Source of the DNA: JBJKRW01 sp046704445
GTDB taxonomy: Bacteria; Patescibacteriota; Microgenomatia; UBA1406; GWC2-37-13
Length of the DNA stretch: 10,357 nt
Direction: 5' to 3'
NCBI GenBank assembly: GCA_046704445.1
Contig: JBJKRW010000039.1
Location: forward strand, 1-10,357
Positions within the stretch are counted from its first letter, which is position 1; the number at the start of each line of letters is the position of its first letter. The position numbers were made by a program, and so were the translations under genes. The notes beneath the pieces are model-generated. The model was given only the letters and a program-made list of their open reading frames with translations. It did no database searches and was not told the origin of the DNA. Shown piece after piece: positions 5,771 through 10,357 of the stretch.

Positions 5771-6951
5771 AAGACTTTCAGTTTTTGCAGCAGAAATTTA
5801 TCGTCAACACCTACCCGAACCGGGGAATCACTTTGATAAAAGGTTCGGGGATGTATCTATATGACGCCGAAGGAACCGCATATCTTGACCTGATGAGTAA
5901 TTACGGCGTATCCATATTCGGACACAGCCATCCGGCAATCACAAACGCGCTCACCCAACAACTCAAGCGACTTACCAGCCTTCACGGAAGTTTCAATAAC
6001 GACATCCGTTCCCTTGCCGCACAGGCAATTATCAAAAAAACGGGTGCGTTTTCCCAGCTCTATTTTTCAAATTCCGGCGCAGAGGCAATTGAGGCGGCCT
6101 TAAAATTCACTATGCTTGCGGCAAAATTCACCGACGGATCTCATTCCCGCGGAAAAATCCTCGCGGCAGAACACAGCTATCACGGAAAAACCCTGGGTGC
6201 GTTGTCGCTCACATCCGGAGAAAAATACCGCAAACCCTTTGAACCGTTCGGACTTGAAGTTGGGTTTATTCCCTATAACGACGTAGAAGCATTTAACACT
6301 GCGGCTGATAAACAGACGCTCGCATTCGTGATCGAACCGGTTCAGGGTGAAGGCGGACTTACAAGCCCAAAAAAAGGATATCTGCGTCAAATTAAAAAAC
6401 TGTGCGAACAAAAAAATATACTGCTCGTATTTGACGAAATACAATCCGGAACCGGAAGAACCGGTAAATTTCTTGCTTCCCAATGGGACGGTGTTGAACC
6501 CGACATCCTGTGTCTCGGAAAAGGACTGGCGGGAGGAATGCCGGTTGGCGCAACTCTGGTCAATCAACGGGTTTCCTCAAAAATACCCAGAAATATTCAT
6601 ACCTCAACATTCGGAGGCAATCCCCTAACCTGCGCCGGTATTCTCGCTACTCTGGAGCTGCTTGATTCAAGAAGACTGCAGCACATTCAGGACATGGGAA
6701 ACTATTTCACGCACAGCCTTGAACATATCGCTTCGGATCTTTTTGGCGAAGTCAAAGGAAAAGGCCTGATGCTGGGAATTACCGTACGAAACAACAACCG
6801 GAACACAGTACTCAGATTGTTGCAGCAAAACAAGATTCTTGCAATACCCGCAGGCGATGACGTAGTGCGCTTTCTCCCTCCTTATATCATTGAACGGAAA
6901 CATATTGACACGGTCGTTGGCACATTACAAAAAATAGCCGCAAATCTTTAA
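5767..6951 (+). CDS. lysJ: LysW-gamma-lysine aminotransferase LysJ
   Basis: PLP-dependent class III aminotransferase that uses glutamate to convert LysW-aminoadipate semialdehyde to LysW-gamma-lysine, homologous to ArgD. The 394 residues are a normal length. Visible features: FSNSGAEAIEAALK (100-113) in the phosphate-binding region, HSYHGKTLGALS (136-147), FDEIQSGTGRTGKF (222-235) with Asp223 contacting the PLP ring nitrogen, the Schiff-base Lys252 in LGKGLAGGMPVGA, and HTSTFGGNPL (278-287). The C-terminal strand VVRFLPPYII also matches the family. It begins in an ATGA overlap with lysZ and ends 17 nt before the next gene. An acetylornithine aminotransferase role cannot be separated by sequence alone, but the context favours lysine. 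Confidence 0.92.
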   Translation: MKDFQFLQQKFIVNTYPNRGITLIKGSGMYLYDAEGTAYLDLMSNYGVSIFGHSHPAITNALTQQLKRLTSLHGSFNNDIRSLAAQAIIKKTGAFSQLYFSNSGAEAIEAALKFTMLAAKFTDGSHSRGKILAAEHSYHGKTLGALSLTSGEKYRKPFEPFGLEVGFIPYNDVEAFNTAADKQTLAFVIEPVQGEGGLTSPKKGYLRQIKKLCEQKNILLVFDEIQSGTGRTGKFLASQWDGVEPDILCLGKGLAGGMPVGATLVNQRVSSKIPRNIHTSTFGGNPLTCAGILATLELLDSRRLQHIQDMGNYFTHSLEHIASDLFGEVKGKGLMLGITVRNNNRNTVLRLLQQNKILAIPAGDDVVRFLPPYIIERKHIDTVVGTLQKIAANL

Positions 6952-6968
6952 TCGTTTTTGAAACAGCC

Positions 6969-7625
6969 GTGTGCAGATTTCTGTTAGTTAAATCAAAAAA
7001 AACAATCGATCCTGTTCCTTTTCTCAGGGATTTTGCGGACATGGCAAAAAAAAGCAAGGCATTTGACGGTGACTGGCAGGGAGACGGGTGGGGGGTTTCC
7101 TGGCTTGACGACAAAGGATGGAACCGATACCGGTCGCTCAAACCCGTTTGGCAGGACACCGCAGCATTTGACCGTATTCACTCAACAAAGCTTCTTATGG
7201 TACACGCACGCAGCGCTTCGTTTCCCCAGCATAAACACAATATTGAATTCAATCAACCGTATATTGAAAATCCGTATTCGTTCGTATTCAACGGATTTCT
7301 TATGGGGGTCCGTCTGTCTCTTCCGGGGAAAATCGGTGCCGAAAAAATCTGGAATTATCTTAAAACTCTGTTATTGAAAAAAAATCCGGTTGACGCACTG
7401 GAAAAAACCGGCCTGCTTCTTAAAAAAAATTCGCGGACAGTTCAGGCACTTAACATCGGTTTAAGCGACGGCAAACATCTGTATGCACTGAATTACTTTA
7501 CTAAGCATCCCCAATATTACCGGTTACATCGACACAAAGATTCAAATCTTTCCGTCATCTGCTCAGAACCACTGGAACTGATTGAACTTAGTCCGACAGA
7601 GTCGGGAACAATTCTTTCGCTCTGA
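6969..7625 (+). CDS. Class II glutamine amidotransferase-like Ntn hydrolase
   Basis: A 218-residue N-terminal-nucleophile amidohydrolase of the YafJ/GATase class II type, starting with GTG so that Cys2 becomes the N-terminal nucleophile after Met removal. Other conserved points: GDGWGVSWL (38-46), HARSAS (79-84) with Arg81 matching the glutamine-carboxylate-binding Arg (Arg73 of E. coli GlmS), FNGFL (107-111) with the oxyanion-hole Asn108-Gly109, and SEPL (199-202). The usual TDSE-type block, whose Asp binds the free amino group of glutamine (Asp123 of GlmS), reads I-G-A-E-K at 122-126, so that Asp appears lost. No synthase domain is attached. It lies 17 nt after lysJ, where lysK might be expected. 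Inference: it hydrolyses a gamma-glutamyl amide on LysW, either the terminal Gln or the LysW-gamma-lysine bond. An unrelated amidohydrolase role remains possible. Confidence 0.85.
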   Translation: MCRFLLVKSKKTIDPVPFLRDFADMAKKSKAFDGDWQGDGWGVSWLDDKGWNRYRSLKPVWQDTAAFDRIHSTKLLMVHARSASFPQHKHNIEFNQPYIENPYSFVFNGFLMGVRLSLPGKIGAEKIWNYLKTLLLKKNPVDALEKTGLLLKKNSRTVQALNIGLSDGKHLYALNYFTKHPQYYRLHRHKDSNLSVICSEPLELIELSPTESGTILSL

Positions 7626-7639
7626 GACACGCATATTCG

Positions 7640-7648
7640 TGATACAAT
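7640..7648 (+). promoter_or_regulatory. Possible internal promoter of lysS
   Basis: TG-A-TACAAT is an extended -10 element (TGnTATAAT type) in the 67-nt gap between the amidohydrolase and the synthetase. It predicts a start near 7655 and a leader of about 38 nt. The matching -35 position (7620-7625) is poor, which extended -10 promoters tolerate. It would let the synthetase be expressed apart from the biosynthetic genes. Confidence 0.4.
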
Positions 7649-7692
7649 ATTGCCATACACATAGACTTGCAAATTATCGATGACATAACAGT

Positions 7693-10005
7693 ATGATCTG
7701 GGTAGACAGAGAAGCAAAAAAATTAATAGACAGAAAACTGAAACTGGAATGGATTGATGACATGAAAACGCCTTCCGGACGCATTCATGTCGGTTCGCTT
7801 CGCGGAGTAATTGTACACGATTTAATATTTAAGGCATTAAAGGATTTCGGAATAACCGCCAGATTTTCGTACGTATTTAATGATATGGATCAGATGGACG
7901 CTCTGCCCTCTTATTTGAACAAAAAAAAATACGAGCCGTATATGGGAATGCCGCTTAACCGCATTCCGCCGCCAGAACCGGGATTTAAAAACTTCGCGCA
8001 ATATTACGCACGAGAATTTATCGAAGTATTTAACTCGCTCAACTGTCATCCCGAAATTATCTGGTCTTCCGAACTGTATGAAAGCGGTAAGATGAATGAC
8101 GTGATAAGAACCGTCCTTGATCAAACCGACAAAGTTAAGGAAATTTATAAAAAGGTTGCAAAAGCCGAACGTCCCAAAAAATGGTTTCCCTATAATCCTG
8201 TGTGTGAACAGTGCGGAAAAATAGGAACAACCGTCGTATACGACTGGGACGGTACTTATGTCAGTTATCGGTGCGAACCGGACGTCGTTTCCTGGACGCA
8301 CGGATGCGATTTTTCCGGGAAAACAGAACCGATCAATGCACACGGTAAACTCCCCTGGAAACTTGACTGGCCTGCGCATTGGAAAATAATAGGAGTAACA
8401 ATTGAAGGATCAGGAAAAGATCATATGTCATCCGGAGGCTCCTATGATATGGCATCGGCGATCTGCAAAGAGATTCTTCATACCGAACCGCCCTATGCGA
8501 TTCCTTACGAATGGTTTACGATCGGGGGCAGAAAAATGTCTTCATCAAAAGGCATCGGTACGTCCGCCAAAGAAGTTTCCAGAATACTTCCGCCTGACGT
8601 ATTCAGATTTCTTCTTGTCCGGACCAACATCGGCACCCATCTTGATTTCAACCCGTTCGGGGATACCATACCAAACCTTTTTGACGATTACGACAAATGT
8701 CTGGATGCATACTTCATAAGGAAAAAACGGGAGATTCCCGAAGGAAAACAGGGCGAGGTTGTCTCCGATTTTGCACGAATTATAGAGCTTTCAACAGTCA
8801 ATACACTGCCGGAAAAAAGAGTTTTCATGCCGAGATTCAGAACCCTGGTCAATATATTACGCAACAATCAGAATCCAAAAGAGGTGTTTGAACGGCAAAA
8901 GGGAACGGAACTCAATTCATATGAATTAGCCGTGCTGAAGGAAAGAACCGCATACGCGCATATCTATATCGAACAGTATGCCGAAAACGGTCATGATAAA
9001 CCAGAGACATCGGATAGCTCGCTCTCAACTGCACAGACGGATTTTATAATCTGGTTAACGACACGCATTCAGGAAAAAACCGTTCCCGAAGATATTCCCG
9101 AGCTTATCGGTATATATGTCAAGGAAGGCCATGTCCCTGCAAAACAGGCCTTTCAATCTCTTTATCTATCCCTCACAGGAAAACCTTACGGTCCAAAACT
9201 CGTTGATCTTCTTCAGAGTCTTGGCATTGATGAAACCAGAAAAAGGCTTGATGCTTCGCTCAGGCATCCGAAGATCAAACCGGCGGACTCGCTCAAAAAT
9301 CATCTCTATCCGGATCTGACGGACGGCCGAATATTTTCCGTTGATCCAAAAGTAAAGACAATATATCCGAGTATAGTGGTCGGTGTCGCAATTATCAAAA
9401 ATGTCCATATTACGCAAACGCCTGATACGCTAAAAAAGAAAATCGATGCATTCGTCAATTCGCAATCCGACCTTACCAACGAACTTATCGGCTCTTATCC
9501 CGAGATCAAAACTTACAGGAAACTCTACAAACAAATGGGCATTGACTGGCATTCAAGAAGACCCTCACCCGAAGCGCTTCTTAGACGGATCGCATTGAAA
9601 AAACCTTTGTATACCGTCAATTCATGCGTCGATGCATATAATCTCGTAGTGATGAAGCACAGAGTATCGACCGGCGCATTTGATCTCGACAAAATCAAAT
9701 TACCCACTGTTCTTCGATTTCCCAATCCCGGAGAGCAGATCTTGCTTCTTGGTGAACAAAAACCAACCACATATGAGGAAAAAGAACTCGCATATTTTGA
9801 TCAAAACGGCGGTTACAATATCGACTTCAATTACCGGGACTCCCAACAAACCGCAGTAACAGAACAGACAAAAAATTTATTCATCAATATCGACGGAATT
9901 TTCGACATCTCAAGAGCAATGGTCGAAGAAACATTGAGAGACACCATAAATGAAATTACCAAGTACTGCGGCGGAGTTGTGGAAACTGCAGGAATTGTCA
10001 CTTGA
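7693..10005 (+). CDS. lysS: Class I lysyl-tRNA synthetase fused to a C-terminal B3/B4 domain
   Basis: Activates lysine and loads it onto tRNA-Lys. Residues 1 to about 525 are a class I (archaeal-type) LysRS: the HIGH-type motif is PSGRIHVGS (27-35), the KMSKS-type loop is KMSSSKG (281-287), a zinc-ribbon-like insert has CEQC (171-174) with Cys194 and Cys205, and EGSGKDHMSSGGS (238-250) is typical. The anticodon-binding helical part ends near 525, about the full length of known class I enzymes. Residues about 548-770 are an added B3/B4 domain as in the PheRS beta subunit and its free-standing relatives: SPEALLRRI (625-633), VNSCVDAYNLVVMKH (642-656), GAFDLDKI (661-668), LRFPNPGE (674-681), NYRDSQQTAVTEQTKN (713-728). 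In PheRS this region edits mischarged tRNA. No stop or frameshift separates the two parts. ATG 7693 gives a normal N-terminus, without an SD. It is the last gene of the cluster. Confidence 0.93.
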   Translation: MIWVDREAKKLIDRKLKLEWIDDMKTPSGRIHVGSLRGVIVHDLIFKALKDFGITARFSYVFNDMDQMDALPSYLNKKKYEPYMGMPLNRIPPPEPGFKNFAQYYAREFIEVFNSLNCHPEIIWSSELYESGKMNDVIRTVLDQTDKVKEIYKKVAKAERPKKWFPYNPVCEQCGKIGTTVVYDWDGTYVSYRCEPDVVSWTHGCDFSGKTEPINAHGKLPWKLDWPAHWKIIGVTIEGSGKDHMSSGGSYDMASAICKEILHTEPPYAIPYEWFTIGGRKMSSSKGIGTSAKEVSRILPPDVFRFLLVRTNIGTHLDFNPFGDTIPNLFDDYDKCLDAYFIRKKREIPEGKQGEVVSDFARIIELSTVNTLPEKRVFMPRFRTLVNILRNNQNPKEVFERQKGTELNSYELAVLKERTAYAHIYIEQYAENGHDKPETSDSSLSTAQTDFIIWLTTRIQEKTVPEDIPELIGIYVKEGHVPAKQAFQSLYLSLTGKPYGPKLVDLLQSLGIDETRKRLDASLRHPKIKPADSLKNHLYPDLTDGRIFSVDPKVKTIYPSIVVGVAIIKNVHITQTPDTLKKKIDAFVNSQSDLTNELIGSYPEIKTYRKLYKQMGIDWHSRRPSPEALLRRIALKKPLYTVNSCVDAYNLVVMKHRVSTGAFDLDKIKLPTVLRFPNPGEQILLLGEQKPTTYEEKELAYFDQNGGYNIDFNYRDSQQTAVTEQTKNLFINIDGIFDISRAMVEETLRDTINEITKYCGGVVETAGIVT

Positions 10006-10027
10006 TCGCATTACAGAATCTTACCTA

Positions 10028-10357
10028 TTATTTCGGCTGTAAAGCGGGATACCGAGAAACAAGCGACTCAATTATCCGGTTTTGTCTTTCGCGTGAAGGG
10101 TGCATCCGTGTGTTGAATTCCTCTTCGGATATCACATACTGTTTTTTTTCTATTCCGAATGCATCAAGAGGAGATCCGCCCGATAATATTCTCGGCACGA
10201 CGGTCATCAGCATCCCGTCGGAAAAAGGATCCGGAAAAACGATCAGATTATACGCAAGTCCGTCAAGGAAAAATAACCTGTTAATCGTACTCGCCCATAC
10301 CGTTGCTACGTTTGAATTATGTAGCCCGTTTTGTTTGGTGTCGTGATTCTGCAAAAC
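10028..10357 (-). CDS. Unidentified protein, C-terminal part (5' end outside window)
   Basis: An open frame of 109 codons on the minus strand, running in from the right edge and ending in TAA at 10030-10028. It is convergent with lysS, 22 nt from its stop. No start is claimed, since the frame continues beyond the window. Composition looks like a genuine soluble protein: a hydrophobic strand run AYNLIVFPDPF, then MLMTVVPRILSGGSP, a loop DAFGIEKKQYVISEEEF and a basic helix to the end. The strand plus V-V-P-R arrangement is faintly like the C-terminal half of HIT/GalT-type nucleotidyltransferases, but I cannot see an HxH motif, so this is only a suggestion. The overlapping plus-strand frame is Ser/Cys-rich and unconvincing. 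No terminator is visible between the two genes. Confidence 0.55.
   Translation of the reverse strand, partial: VLQNHDTKQNGLHNSNVATVWASTINRLFFLDGLAYNLIVFPDPFSDGMLMTVVPRILSGGSPLDAFGIEKKQYVISEEEFNTRMHPSRERQNRIIESLVSRYPALQPK

Noticed and set aside
6100..6567. Minus-strand frame of 155 codons opposite lysJ
   Set aside because: Antisense to the PLP-binding core, with no promoter or ribosome site and an atypical Phe/Ser/Cys-rich composition.
7837..8379. Minus-strand frame of 180 codons opposite lysS
   Set aside because: Antisense to the conserved catalytic and zinc regions of the synthetase. The open frame is a by-product of codon bias.
10002..10346. Plus-strand frame of 114 codons after lysS
   Set aside because: It starts with TTG inside the lysS end, is rich in Cys and Ser, and competes with a minus-strand frame whose composition looks far more protein-like.
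1..10357. CRISPR arrays, insertion sequences, phage or attachment sites
   Set aside because: I saw no spaced repeats, transposase-like frames or terminal inverted repeats anywhere in the window.

Overview
The window is bacterial. It carries GreA, sigma70-like -35/-10 promoters and TGA used as a stop. Most of it is one lysine-centred cluster built on the amino-group carrier protein LysW, the alpha-aminoadipate route known from Thermus/Deinococcus and many archaea. With a class I (archaeal-type) lysyl-tRNA synthetase and few Shine-Dalgarno sites, this suggests an uncultured lineage with archaeal-like amino-acid metabolism. A candidate-phylum bacterium is possible, but the taxon cannot be fixed from sequence reading alone.

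Layout. 1-124: short unassigned edge. 125-198 (-): tRNA-Glu(CUC). 293-751 (+): greA with its own promoter and SD. 744-1406 (-): a winged-helix/ACT-domain protein, probably an amino-acid-sensing regulator, convergent with greA and divergent from the lysine genes. 1516-2604 (+): homocitrate synthase, probably from a leaderless mRNA. 2605-2760: a regulatory gap, followed by lysW (2761), lysX (2950), lysY (3887), lysZ (4961), lysJ (5767), a class II glutamine-amidotransferase-like Ntn hydrolase (6969), and class I lysyl-tRNA synthetase with an extra C-terminal B3/B4 domain (7693-10005). 10028-10357 (-): 3' part of an unidentified gene.

How they work together. Homocitrate synthase starts the pathway. 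LysX attaches alpha-aminoadipate to LysW, LysZ phosphorylates, LysY reduces and LysJ transaminates to LysW-gamma-lysine. The synthetase then consumes free lysine. LysK (the release peptidase), homoaconitase, homoisocitrate dehydrogenase and LysN are not in the window.

Three things stand out. (1) LysW ends in Gln, not the usual Glu to which the substrate is joined. (2) The operon contains an Ntn hydrolase of glutaminase fold that keeps the Cys nucleophile and carboxylate-binding Arg, but seems to have lost the Asp that binds a free glutamine amino group. This fits a substrate whose Gln/Glu is the C-terminal residue of a protein, and leads to the proposal that it deamidates LysW-Gln or releases lysine from LysW. 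(3) The lysyl-tRNA synthetase is fused to a PheRS-type B3/B4 domain. The same palindrome, TGTTAA-N4-TTAACA, lies in both regulatory gaps of the cluster and overlaps the -10 of the ACT regulator's promoter, so it is a good candidate operator.
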